DNA from: Kryptolebias marmoratus
Taxonomy: Eukaryota > Chordata > Actinopteri > Cyprinodontiformes > Rivulidae
Assembly: GCF_001649575.2 (NCBI RefSeq)
Contig: NC_051446.1
Coordinates: 21,521,632-21,585,631 of the forward strand
DNA: 64,000 nt
Direction: 5' to 3'
Below the pieces are notes generated by a model that was given only the letters and a program-made list of their open reading frames with translations, did no database searches and had not been told where the DNA came from. The translations under genes were made by a program, and so were the position numbers. Of the stretch, positions 1 to 12,800 are shown piece after piece. Within the stretch, counting starts at the first letter, position 1. Each line of letters opens with the position of its first letter.

Positions 1-904
1 TTTAAAGAGAGGGGGATTATTACAGCGGGGTGGAAAATCTGCACCTGATGTCACGGGTTCAGGCCCGTTTAAGTGAAGCAACGTCAGACGAAAAAGCGTG
101 AACCGGTGAAAAGATTCCTCTCAAATGAATCGTTCCAAAAGCGATACGTCATCCTTCTCTGGCGGAAGTCTTTTTGTTTGTTTGTTTGTTTTTTCTCGGC
201 AGTTCTTGTTTACCTGAGTTGACTTCTTTGGGCGTCTGCCTAAAAGCGGTTTTTCTTTGTATTTTTTTTAATTTTATTTTATTGTCCCTCAGAAAACAAG
301 CCCAAACACAAAGGGTGCATTTGATAATAATTTAATTACCAAAGCGTCCACCTTCAGTTTTATTTGGCCGCAGAGCCTAATTAACTCAGACTCGGTCACC
401 GTTACAGTAAATGTGAGACGTGTCCTCATTTAAACCGAAGCGATGATGCATCAACACGGCTCGTTTGGGATGTTTTTTAACGTGCCGCTCTCTCGTTCTG
501 ATATGGTGAAAGTTAGTTTGAACTCTTGAACTCGTCGTCCCAAATTCGTTTTTTGTTTTTTTTTCCTTTCCCATGCAAACTTCCTCGTTTTGGAGAATCC
601 TAGAGTTCAGATGAAGCGGCGCAGCGAAAAAGATCTGCTCCAGGTTTCTTTTTTTTTTTTTTTCCCTGCGGTTGCGATGGTATGTAGGTTGAGACACAAA
701 AGCCTGTGCAGTCACTCTGTCGTAGCCTCAGGACGAGGACGCACACTCACTCTTCATATTTGGGGGTTTTGGATCAACGCAGGGGATTTTCTACATGTGC
801 TTCCTTTTAGTTGTGGCTTTGGTCGACAGAAACGACTCCTCTGAAGAATTACCTCCTCTCTGACTCTGATTACCCCCCCTGCCCCCTCCCTCCTCTCTCT
901 GCAG

Positions 905-1296
905 GTCTGTGGTATTACCTCCAGGGGCAGGACCGGCCTTGCCTCACTCTGATCGGCTCCCCTAATTTCGGTTACCGCTCGGTTCACCGTGACCTGGAGG
1001 CCCAGATCGCCATAGTAACTGAGAGCGAGGAGCTGCAGAGCCAGCTGCAGGAGGTCTGCTTATTATTACCCCTCCTCCTCACATACACACACACAAACAC
1101 ACACACCTCCTGAAAAGCACAGCCAGAGACGATGATGAATGAGTGCGTAACACACACCTGCGTTTTCCTCCGCCAGGAGCAGGAGACGCTGTACCGGCGC
1201 TCCACAGAGGTGTCCGGCTCCACGTTCGAGCGGCCCGACCGCTACGTCAAGCTGTGGGTCAAACTGGTCACCCCCCTCATCAAGAACTTCTTTTGA
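905..1296 (+). CDS. pgs1: PGS1, phosphatidylglycerophosphate synthase, C-terminal two exons (partial)
   Basis: CDP-diacylglycerol--glycerol-3-phosphate 3-phosphatidyltransferase makes phosphatidylglycerophosphate, the first committed cardiolipin intermediate, in mitochondria. Two exons are visible: 905-1053, after a pyrimidine-rich acceptor ending at 904, and 1177-1296, ending in TGA. The phase is consistent (the first codon is split, the second join is between codons). The first exon reads LIGSPNFGYRSVHRDLEAQI, the second HKD-type phospholipase-D catalytic region of the family (N-F-G-Y-R-S then the acidic DLEAQ stretch). The second exon ends WVKLVTPLIKNFF, the family C-terminus. The donor after 1053 (gtctgc) is weak but its position is supported by the protein alignment. 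The N-terminal exons lie upstream of base 1; nothing in 1-904 looks like an earlier exon. The gene converges on CYTH1, 5.5 kb away. Confidence 0.95.
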
Positions 1297-1470
1297 GACC
1301 CAAACAGGTGCTGACGCACACATGAGCAAAGTCTCGTTTATGTTGTGTGAAAAAAGGACGATAAAAAGTCAAAGTTGTCTTTAAGTGGGGAAAAAAAGTC
1401 AAATTCATCCTGAAACACAAGCAGCAAGGCTTTTAATCTTCAAAATAAGAGCCTGCAGTGTTTGGAAAGT

Positions 1471-1490
1471 AATAAATAAATTTAAATAAA
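1471..1490 (+). terminator. PGS1 candidate polyadenylation signals
   Basis: Overlapping AATAAA hexamers lie at 1471-1476, 1475-1480 and 1485-1490, about 175-190 bases after the PGS1 stop, followed by a T/GT-rich stretch (gttttttgttgttgtt), as expected downstream of a cleavage site. Confidence 0.6.
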
Positions 1491-1669
1491 GTTTTTTGTT
1501 GTTGTTAGGAGTCTCAAAATGGCAGACCAAGTCTTATCTAAACCTGGCTCAATTGGTAAATTCCAGTAGAACTAAATTATTATTGTTTTAAATAAATGCA
1601 CACGCTGTCCTGGATTTACACTGACTCATTTTAGGCTGCGCAGCTTTTGCCTCATTTATAGTAACTAAA

Positions 1670-2100
1670 TCCAGTCTTGGCTAATGTGGATTAGCTGCGG
1701 TGGCCATTTTAATCTGGACGGACGTGCATCTAATGATTAATTTCTGAGAGTTTCGGTAAAAATCTGTCCAGTGTTTCACAAGTTATTTTGCTAACAGACA
1801 AACCAGGATGACGCCAGCGGTTAAAACAAAAGTTTCAAGCGGAGATCTTGTGCAGCGAGCAACAGAAAACGTTGTAAGTGACTCTCAGCTCCAACCGCAC
1901 CGGATTTTAGCTCAGTATTCGTAAAACTGACTGAGATGAAACCATTTTTGTGTTTTCTAAGGCGAGTTGAACGCGTCAGCCATTTTGCATCAGTTTGGCT
2001 CTGAAAGTTGATCAGTTGGAGAGGTACATTCAGTGATTATTTCCTGAAAGTTTCATTAAGATCCATCCAGTGGTTCATGAGATATTTTGCTAACAGACAG
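1670..2100 (+). repeat. Dispersed CCATCTTGAAT-type repeat, two copies in tandem
   Basis: Two diverged copies (1670-1800 and 1880-2100) of the family present about thirty times in this window. Landmarks are GTTCATGAGATATTTTGCTA near 2072-2091, the GCCATTTT core positions near 1702 and 1979, and an upstream CTCAGCT block near 1884. Confidence 0.75.
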
Positions 2101-4475
2101 AAACACAAACCCCTTTTTTATAGGCGAATGCAGATCAAAACAAAAAAAGTCTCGATTTGTTTTTACTCTTCTTTTATGATTCTTTTACTTCTGATTGTTT
2201 TTGTTCTGTAGACCAACGTGCCGAATCACACACGTGTTTAAGAACGCTGTGGCTTCATGGAAAACGCCTGCAGTCATTGTGGCGAGTCCCAAACCGCAGG
2301 CCCCGTCCTCGTCTTCCCAGCAGCCGGAATCAGAGCGCGGCCAGCGGGGAGTGAGTCAGGGTGGCGTGCCGGTGGTGATCGGACGCCGGGGTCCGTGGGA
2401 GTCCTGTCAGGACCCGCAGAGGGGGGGGGAGGTCAGAGAGTTCAGCTAACCTGAAACGCGGTAACCCGACAGGTTCTGCAGACGGGAGCAGATTGAGTGA
2501 GACGGAAAGGTTTGGGGCGGTTCCACGTTCACGTCCCGACCCGACCCTGGAGGGAAGCCTGTCAGCTGCTGAGCGAGAGAAAGCCGTTCGGTTTCTGAGA
2601 ACAGGAAGTGTCGCTGGCTGGATACTGTCGGTAAACGGGTGGTGTCTTATCTCTAAAAAAGCTTGAGTCATCTTCTGCCAGAAGGAAGCGGATTAAAATA
2701 GATCATCTTTCTGCCCCGGAGCAGAACAAAAACACGGGCTGCGATTGTCAAAACAGCAAAGCCTGGATTTAGGCCCTATTGTTGGAAAATGGTTAAAGGA
2801 GAACTGGTCTGGTGTGCGTTACCGGCTCAGACGGGCTGCGTGGAGGAAACGTTTTGGGAAGGCAAATTAAATCCTAACAACTTAATGAAGCTAAAATGAA
2901 GCAGCACGTGGACGTTTCTCTGTCTGTATCATCCTAAACTCAGACAGCAGAAAAGATCGAGGAAGGGTTTGATGCCCCATCATCCTTATCACATTCCTGT
3001 CCCCGATTGTCATCTGCTAGGCTTCATTCCATCTTTATGCAGGTAGATATTCTTAAAAAGTGCTCTTACTTTCTTATAAATGTCACAAAAGTAAAGCAAC
3101 AAGTCGTCCGTTTCTCCTCGGATGGAAACTTTCTGATCAAAGACGGCTGGATCTGAAGCGCAGCTGTTCGCTCGGAGACTTTTAAAGCCTGGTTTTAAAG
3201 TTTCATGAAGTTTGAAAAGCACTAAAACTCAGAATGAGGCATTATTTATTAGGATTTATGACCAATGAGTGAAAAAAACTAATAAAATCCACAACAAAAT
3301 GTGGTGTTAATCAGTTAAATGGAGCCAATTTGTTTTATTTTACTTTTCTTTAAACTGTAAGTTCAGTCAGTTTTATTTATTTATTTATTCCCACTTTTAA
3401 TTCACAGATTATATTTGCCATCCTCTTCTTTTCATGTTAGCTTTAAATTTAAAGTTTTGGTTGTAAATTAAAGCATTACAAAGCTGATTAAATTAAATGT
3501 TTTCGGGCCTTTTTTCCCGTTTCCACACCGTCCATCATCCATCAGCTGCTGCTGCTGTTGTTTTGCAGCAGAATGACGTTTCAGCTTCACGTTTTATTTT
3601 TTTAAATTATTTTGTGCATAAAATGCAGCTGAGTCCTTTCAGCTCCCGTCGCTGTAACTGGAAATGTTTCCAGCTCTGTTTTAACCAACAAAAATCAATG
3701 TTTTATTTGTTAAAATCAGCACCTTTAACACTCTAAGTCCCTGTACTTTAAAGGTGGCTCGTAGTTAATGTTATAACCAATTACTAGTAGGTTAGATGGT
3801 TATTTTCAGTCGACGCTCCCTTCTTTGAAAGAAAAAAAAAACTCTTTAGGTGTATTTTTATATTTAATTTCCATCAAACCTTAATTGACCTGAGTTATTT
3901 TAAGAGTGTTTCCTTCTGGCAAGGTGATCGTTCTGCTTCGCTTCCAGTATCTCTTACGTTTTGTTTTTTTTTGTTTTTGAAAGAGGAAAAAACAAACAAT
4001 GGCCTCACCCGTTTGCAGGCCGCCAAAGATCTTATCGGCAGCTCGGTCCCGACTGTTGGGAACCCGCGAGAACCAAGTGAACCGAGTCAGGAGTCGCCGG
4101 ACGTCCAGTCAGCATCCATCCAATGCTGCGCCGCCCTCTAGTGGTGAAACCCCAGGAACCCGAGCGTCACGGGTTTCCGCTCGAAGCATCTGTGGCAACA
4201 AGTCATCTTCATTTAAATGACTCGAGTCGTTCCTTTATTACCGTCAAAAGTTCTTCAAGCTTTTTGTTTGTTTATTAGGCCCCATAACTCCTAAACTCGT
4301 CTATAAAACAACTCATTTTAAATTGAATCTTTAGGCACTGTGTCGTTAGTAGTTCCAGCCTGTAAGAAAAACACCAAAGATGACATTTGACACATAAACC
4401 AACAAAGTGGAGCTAAAAACTACATGAATTCTCAGACACTTGTGGACAAATGAATCGTCCACCGCTGAGAGGTCG

Positions 4476-4690
4476 TCTGTCTGTTAGCGAAATATCCCAT
4501 GAACCAGAGGACAGATTTACAGCTGATTCACTTTAACTTACAACCCCATTTAAGAGTGCTGCTGCAACTAAATGACCCTAAACAAACACAAAAACGGCTC
4601 TAACTTTATGGATATTGAGCTGAAATTTGGTGTGGTAGTAGCTGAGGGTTGTTGTCGACACATATTCCGAGCACAGACACACATCGCACG
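4476..4690 (-). repeat. Dispersed CCATCTTGAAT-type repeat, reverse copy
   Basis: Reads GTTAGCGAAATATCCCATGA on the plus strand, then a degraded middle, then TTTGGTGTGGTAGTAGCTGA near 4626. These are the reversed landmarks of the same family. Confidence 0.7.
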
Positions 4691-6561
4691 ATATGCCTTC
4701 TTTCAATGTTTGGCCAAAACAGCGAAAACTTCATCATTTCTCAACAAAAGATGATCTTAGTTTGAAACAATATGCATTCCTTCAAATTAAAGGAATACTG
4801 GGCCTTTAATTAAAAGGTTCGTGCTTCTCCACGGTAATTATTACTTATGTTTTCATAATAAAAGCACATAAAATTACAACACAAACAGCATAATTGTGCA
4901 GAAGTCTTATTTTCAGACAGAACAAATAATCAACGTGACACTTTAATCTGCCATCTGGGTTTCAGGGAGGGTGACTGTGCAGCGAACACAGGCGGGGTTC
5001 TGGAAACGTCCTGAATAAAGACAGAAAAGCTGCAGAGCTGATCATCGATTCAGCCTTCATGATGACCAAACGCCACAGCTGATTCCCTCAGGAGCCTTAA
5101 CACATAATGTCTTTTTTTCCGTCTGCAGGCGTTTTGTTCCCTCCTGTTCTGAGTGGAAGTTCTCGTCCGACAGTCTCAAGCTCCACCGGCTTCCCGAGAG
5201 TCGACGCCTTCAGCGTGGCCTCATGAGAGCGAGCCGGGAAGCGGCGTGCACGCAGGCTGCAGATGCATGCGGTACATTTAGGGGTAAATCCTCTTTTGTT
5301 CAACCTGGTTTACCCTGTTCTGTCATTTACGTTAACGCCACACGTCATCAGACTGTGGATTTCTGTTACTGTAGAGGGAGTTCACAAAAACAAACACAGC
5401 CGCTCCGCTTTACCGTACGTCCACAAGTACCGGTGTTGCACGGATAAACAGGGATTTGGCTGTCTCTAATGAACGCTGTGACAGTAAACAGGCGGGCGTG
5501 GTGAAGCGCCGCGCTCCCTCGAGGAGCCCTAATCACAGCTCTGATGGCGTGTTTACAGCTCCGCCCAGAGAAACGGGGACAGTTCTGTGTTATTATATGT
5601 CTGAATTAAAGAAAGGATGAGATTTTAAAGAGAATTGTTTAATTTTTTTTCTTGAGAGCGTGACATCGGTTTATTATTTCAAAACAAAAGTTGGAAAATC
5701 TAAGCAGGAAAATGTAGTTCGCAGCAGTACTCTGTTAACTAATTGTGACCTGTAATCTGGGGAAGCATTGTGAGCTATTATCTTACCTGTAGTAGATAAA
5801 TTTTTTAAAAATCTCATTCAGTGACTGTGACCTGAGCTGCAAAAAACTGACATTTGTGTAAAAACTGAGTCCATCAAGACACCGTCTAATGCTCCCAACA
5901 AGGTTAATTTATGTATTTTTCTACATATTGATTGAAACAAGTTGTGTAACAGAGTCTGACAGCCCTGCTTCAAGTCAAAGAGCTGAAAAATGAATTCATT
6001 TTCTGCTAGAAAGCGGAGAACTGATCGGGATCAAACCTCTGATCTGCTGACTGCTTCAGAGTCGTTTCCAGGATTCGCTCAGATTTTAATCTCCTCGTTG
6101 ACACATACGATCAAACATTACCAGAACAGATTATCTTCACAGCAGAAATGTTTGTTCAGATAAGATCTTTTCTGCCGTTTCATCAGGTTCCTAAGCACCT
6201 AAGTGACAGATTTTCAATATTTAACTTATTATGGCAATGTTTTTTTTAAACTGCATCAAGATTTAATACAAATAGCACCAATTTACTAAATTGCTACTTC
6301 AGTTTAAATCTTTTGTAGTGATTCTTTTTATAAACGCAGACGAGAATGAGATTTGTTTATATTTTTTTTAATGAGACAATAAATTACAAGAAATCTGGAT
6401 AAATAAATATTCAGTTTTTTTTTCAGCATTACCTTCATTTAAACAGTGTCGGACGACAGAACCACAGTAAGAAAACGGGCTTTTTGAAGAGGATTTATGG
6501 TGTAAATCAGATGAAGCTGAAGGTCCAGGCGGTCCTGAACTGCTCAGCATTTTACCGCCAT

Positions 6562-6572
6562 TTTATTTTATT
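6562..6572 (-). terminator. CYTH1 candidate polyadenylation signal
   Basis: Two overlapping minus-strand AATAAA hexamers (plus-strand tttatt at 6562-6567 and 6567-6572) lie about 245 bases after the CYTH1 stop codon and imply a short 3' UTR. Confidence 0.5.
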
Positions 6573-6812
6573 TTGTGATTAAATGTCAGCAGCAGTCTTC
6601 TCTCTTCCTCTTTAAGCGGTTGAGTGAACAGGCTCGGGTCAATATGACTCGATTCAACAGCGATTACAACCTGAGGGGCGTTTAAAGGTCAGGGTCACAT
6701 TATAGGAAACAAAGTTTGGTTTCTTCAGCAAAAGTCTGGCGTCGAATCTGAAGAAGAGGAGCGTCGCTGCTGAGGGGAGGTCCGTTCAGACCAGAGGCCT
6801 CGGCTCCGGGTC

Positions 6813-9800
6813 CTACAGCCCCTTCAGGGCGGAGATCTTCTTCTTCCGAGCTGCCAGCATCTCGTAAAACGGGTCTTTGCTGATGGCCGCTCTGCAGGTG
6901 GTAAACAGAGGAAGACAGTTAGCCTTCATCATCATCATCGTCGTCGTCAGTCTGATGATCTGCAGAGGCAGGAAGGACTCACTTGATGCTTTTGATCCAT
7001 TCGTCCTTCTCCTCTGCGGTCGGAGCAGAGATTCTGTAAACCGTGTGGTTCCCCTCCACCACGCGGCCGTCGGCCTCCGTCTTACAGGCCTTGATCACCT
7101 GATCCTTGTTGTTGGCGATGAAGAGCTCGAAGCAGTTCTGGGAGGAAGAACGTGGAGCGAGTCGATGGAACCAGAGATTAAATGGGGGAAGAAGGTTTGA
7201 AACGAGTTTTTAAAAAAAAACAAAAAACAAAAAACACATTAAGCTGCTAAATTCACTTCTTAACTGCAATAATCATCATTTAAAGGAGGAATAAACAAGA
7301 TTTTCATTCAGGTGCTGAGTAACTACATTAGTTTGGTGATCTGTTAAAAGGTTTTCCAAAATAAATCCTTTTTCCAGCAATGTTAAAATTTTCAAACTTT
7401 GTCAAAAACAAAGTCAGGGTGCAGATTTAAGCCAACGACAAACTGATTAGAAAAGTACTGCAGGAATTTAAACCGACAAGTTTTTTTTTTTTTTTTTAAG
7501 ACTAACGCCTCCAGTGGTCAGAAACAGAACTACAGCTGAAGACGAGGCCATGGAAATGTCAGAAATGATTGAGATGTCCTAAAAAAGAGCTGATGAAATT
7601 TAATTTAAAACAAACAAAAAAAAAAAACAGCACTAAATCCAAGGAAGTCAAGATATCAGGATGAAATATCTGTAGCTTTAAAAACAACTCTTAACTGAAA
7701 CTAAACTAAACGATTAAGAAGCTTGAGGGTTCATTAAACTTTTCCAGGTTTAATAATGTTACAAAACATGAATAAGCAGCTTTGAACATTTCAGATGGTG
7801 CAGAAATATAAAGATGATTATGTGAGAGAAAAAAAAGATTAAATAAAAAACAAAGACTTACGACACAGATTGAGTTTTTTTTGTTAATCTGGGAACGACT
7901 TATTTTTTCTATCAGTTCAGGATGTTGGTGGGAAAATAAGGAAATAAATGTTGTGGCATTATAAAAGTTTATGGAATTGCTGCAGTGAAAGTGTCGTGAT
8001 CAGAGCCGTAGGTGGTCTAACAACAAATAAACAAAAAGAAATAAAAAGGTTATGACTTTTTTCCCACAAGAATTCAGTTCCTTTTGGCAACACATCCGTC
8101 ACAAAGATGAACTTTTCTAACCAGAAAAGGAAGATTATACAACTCCCTGGATGGTTTCAAGTAAAAAAAGCAGAAAAGAAACATGACCTGCAGGAGAGTT
8201 TTGTCCATTTTTAATATCCCGAGACCCTCATTTTGAGACATTATCATTCTTCTGAAGCGAATTAGCTTCAAGCTTTCTCGTTTTTAAATTTCTAATGGCT
8301 TGAAAACAACGTTTGTGTTCAACTGCACAAAAGAAGAGAAGCTTACCGGTTTCTTCGAGTCTTCGATCTCTCTTACGCTCAGGTTTTCCAGGGGAATGAT
8401 CCCTCTGGGTTCCTTGTCCTTGTAGGCAGACGGGAGAACACAGCGTTAGAACCTGGACGAGCAGAACCGCCCCGCAGACGGGAGGAACTCACCGTGGTGT
8501 ATTCGAAGTAGTAGAGGCAGTTGTCTGTGAGGATAAACCAGCGTCTCTTCCAAGTCTTCACTCGTCCGCCTGAGGACAGATCACAGGGGAGCTGCGGCTT
8601 CAGTGAAAACAGAAAACTGGAGCCGATGTTTGCGGCGACACACGAGCAGCAGGTTAATCAAAGCCCACCGACAGCAGCAGCTCGGGTTAGAAACGAGAAG
8701 CAGACGTGAAATTTGTCTTTTTCCACATCAGGACACAGCAGAGGGTGAAGTCGGATATTAAAGCGATCCGTTTAAGCTTTGTTCGGTTTATAATGCAGAG
8801 GTAAAAGCACACAACCAGTGCGAGGGAAGGCAGATCTGTGGCAAAGCAGTGCGCCGAAGCAGGGAGGGCTGAAGAATACAGTTTTCATACGTACCTCCTG
8901 GAGTCACAACCATGAAACACAAACAAGAAGAATATCAACAACAGATCAGTTCCTCTTCATCTTATTACACAGAGTGTCCACATGAGGGCGGCCTAATCTA
9001 AAAGGGGAATGGGACAGAAAAGGTCCTCGTACCGAGCTTCAGCAGCCAGCCTTCCCTGTCGGGGTTAAAGAAGGTGTGAGTGAGGTCGTTCCCATCATCC
9101 TCTGGGATCTTAAAGGGTTCGTTCTTGATGCTGTCGTACAGATTCTGCAGAGTGGGGGAGATACAGCGACTCGTCATCACCTAAAATCTGATTACCCGAG
9201 GGACTCAAGATGGCTGCCGCAGCCAACTGACCACGACTCGGCTGATTTTACAGATATTTAGCTCAGATTTGGTGTGGTAGTAGCTGAGGGTCATTCTCTG
9301 AGCGTGACAGCACGAAAGGCGGCGGGTCATTTTTTTAGTTTTTCATATTTTCTTGTTAAACCGCAGTGAACTAAATGGTAAAAACGTGAACCAAATGTAC
9401 AAAAATGATCTAAATCTTCAGCTTCAGAATGGTTGGACATAAACAAGACAGATATGTGCAAAAGTTTTAGAGCAGATTTATAAAATATTGGAGTTGAGTT
9501 GTAAAAAAAAAAAAGCTCGGGAACTGTAAACTCTTACAGATCAGTAACCATGACAGCGATTCAGGGATAGAAATGGGGTTTTTTTCCCCCACTGAAAAAA
9601 GCGTTGTGTGCATCTAAATGAGACCTAACGCTGTAATCTACTGAAAAACGAAGGAGCGAACGCAGAGTTTGTTAAATCAGCTGAGACTGAGAAGCGAACT
9701 CGTCTCACTCTGAGCAGGTCCTCGGGCAGGTCTCCTCCGTCGTTGATGCCTCTGTTCATGGCGGTGAACCTCTGAACCGACGGCTTGTCCTTCACGTTGG

Positions 9801-12800
9801 GGTTGTGAAGACTCGTGTTCAGCATGATGACGGCGAACGACAGCACGTAACACGTGTCTGAAAACAGGAAGGCGTGCGCTCAGTGCAGAAATAGAAAAGA
9901 AAACAGGTGTTCACAGAACTGGAGTGAAATGAGGGTTTCTCGTACCGGTGCTCTGAAACACCCCGGGGTTGCAGTGACAGTAGCGCCGGGCGAACGCCTC
10001 CATCATGCGGTCGATCTTCTGGGCCTCGCCCGGCAGCCGGAAGCTCCACAGGAACTGCCTGAGCGCCTGGACTAGGTTCAGGTCTGTGAACTCGTGGAGG
10101 TCCAGGAAGGCGTGCAGGACTTTGATGTTCAGCTCATCTCTGCACGAACGCACCGGCGCCGGGGAACAAACAGAGGAACGAGATCCGAGATGAGAACCGA
10201 TTCATTTCTAATCCTCACGTTTGGTTTCCTCGTTAATAAGATTTAATTTCTCCTTTGATTCATGCAAACACGACCAGTTCTGGAGAAGTCTACAGACCAG
10301 AAATAAAGTTCTCTGAGAACAGAGAGTCACGTCTCACCTCTCCCCCAGGTAGTCTCCGATGGCGGTCTTATTAAGCCCCTCCCCCTTGTAGAGAAACTGG
10401 GCGATGTCTTCGCTGGTGTTTTTCAGCAGCAAGCTGTCAATCAGGAAGCGAATGCCCTGGGAGAAGAAAAAATAAAATCAAAAACTAACTCAAAATAAAT
10501 GTTCTTAAGTGATCAAACAGTTGGTTCTAGTTAGTTACAAACACTAACTAGTTCACTTGTTTCCAAAATAGTTTTATTCACAAACTGACTGAGAGCCTTA
10601 ATAATTAAAGGTTGCTTATCACCCGCCGCCTCTCATGGTCAGTTTTAGACTAGTTATAGTTAAACAGTATAAACTATTATGAGTTAGTTAAGATATGCTA
10701 CTACCACACTGAATTTTAGCTCAATGTCTGTAAATTTGACTGAGTTGCAGCCATTTTTATGTTTTTTAAAAGCAGCTGGCTGTGGCGGCCATCTTGAATC
10801 GGGTTGACTCCATAAAGTTGATCCGAAGATAACTTTGAGTTTCAGTCAAATCTGTCCTGTGGTTCATGAGGCGTTTTGCTAACAGATATAAAAAGGCAAA
10901 AACGTTACAGAGAGCGAGAAAAAGGGTCAAAATATTTAGGATTCAGACAAAGAAATACACCTAAACTCACAGAAACAATTTATAGAATTCAGAAATGTTT
11001 GCTTCTTAAGCCACAAACTAAACGCATCTCTTCAACCACCGTTTCCTGTTAACAGGAAGTTCAAACATCTCCCTGAGAGGCCGCCAAGTTTTAGTTTCTC
11101 TTCTGATGAAGTTAAAAAATAAAAATCGTAAAACGATTCTGCTCGAACACAACATGATCACGTCTGTAAGACCTCGAAGCAACAAGATAAATAAAAGAAA
11201 ATGGGATTTTTGGGCCAAGTTTAAGTTTATTTAAAACGAGATAACTGACTCGATTCTGTTAAATGTGGACTGGACTCACCTTCGTGGGGTCCATGTTGAA
11301 CTTCTTTCGGCCGATGGCCATCTGTTTGTTTCTCTGCATGCTTTTCCTACAAACAGATAAAACAAACTCTTCACCAGCTCCGAACAACAGAACCTGGATT
11401 TATCCGTTTCTAGAAAGTTAAGTTTGTGGATTTAACTCTGGTCTGTTTCAAGTCATCGTAACAAAACTGGAGGATAGAGTCTAAACAGAATATCTGGTAT
11501 TGTAAACAGTGTTTTTTATCTCTCGGTCCTCTCCGTGAAGGCTGAGGCGAGTGTTGCTGCCTCCGCACGAAGCACAGAAACAACATCTGAGTGATACTTC
11601 ACCTCTCTTCAGTCAGGCCCAGGTTTTCGATCTCATTGGTCACTTCTGCGATCTCATCCTTCAGCCTCTGAGAGCAGACAGACAGGGAGACGTTTAACAA
11701 CAGCAGCACTCGACCCTCCGGAGATGCTTTGATTGAATGTTTTTACGAGAAATTACAGATTCCCTGAACACGCCACGGAGCAGCTCCGCCCACTGCTGCA
11801 GACACTCTCTGGGATCTGCAGCACCTGTTCTGGGGTCAGTTCTCCCCATCATTTACCCCCCCCCACCCGTCTCCCTTTCTGCTGACCCAGATTAATCCAA
11901 ACACACACACACACACACACACCTCAGATTAAAAGCCCGACTGAATCTGTCCACCTTCACATTTGGGAAATAAGGACGCGCGTTTCCATGGTAACGCTCT
12001 CATAAGCGAACAGCATCCTCTGTATCCATTACCGGAATGTTTCCTGGTTTGTTACCCATTAGTCCGTGGGGCAATAACTGGGAGGAGCTAAGAGGCGAGA
12101 CACGACGGACAGATTGGTGGATCTGCGTAACAAACTCCATCCATCCATCAGTTTCCCGCCTCCGCCCGGAGGCTGAGAGCTTCAGACAGCCTTTAATTGA
12201 GTCCAGGATCAGCCGACGGAACCCTTTTTGTTTTAATGTTCATTTACAGCTTTACAGTTTGCAGAAATATTTATTAAAATATCCAGAAAACATCAACTAA
12301 ACCTGAGGAATGACATTTTCTGTAGAAATGAAACTTTCTGAAGAAGCTGAAACTGAGTCGTTAAAGTTCAAATGGAGCAAAACACGAGCTAAAGGAAGCA
12401 AAATGCTAGCTAAAACACAAAACTATGTAAAGACCAAAAGCTAAAACTAACAGAAGGCTAACTACAAGCTAAAATAACAAAACTCTACCTAAAAGCTGAA
12501 AAGTAGCAAAAGGCCAGCTACAAGCTAAAATAATAAAATAGTAGCTAAAAGCTAATAGTAGCAGAAGAAGACAAAACTAGAGGCAGTTTGTTGAAGCAGA
12601 TTTTAAGGAGAACAAAGAACTAAAGTGAACTCTGCGTTTTCCTGTGGGGGGGTGATACTTTTAGAAATGCTTATATTTATTTACAAGTATCTAATTAACC
12701 AAAGTGACAGCAGCTGGCTCCGGACTGAGCTGAAGGTGTTGAGAAACGAACGGCTAAAAGAAGCACAAACTATGAAGAAGTAGAAAAACACAAAAAATAA

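Larger units (their letters stand above)
1297..6812. other. Intergenic DNA between convergent PGS1 and CYTH1
   Basis: The human neighbour DNAH17 is not seen here. The interval holds the PGS1 3' UTR, three copies of the dispersed repeat described below (1670-1800, 1880-2100, 4476-4690), a GC-rich patch at about 2200-2560 with an open frame on the plus strand (2210-2449, see findings), AT-rich sequence at 3200-3900 and 5600-6600, and the CYTH1 3' UTR at its right end. I see no other exon that I can assign. Confidence 0.7.
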
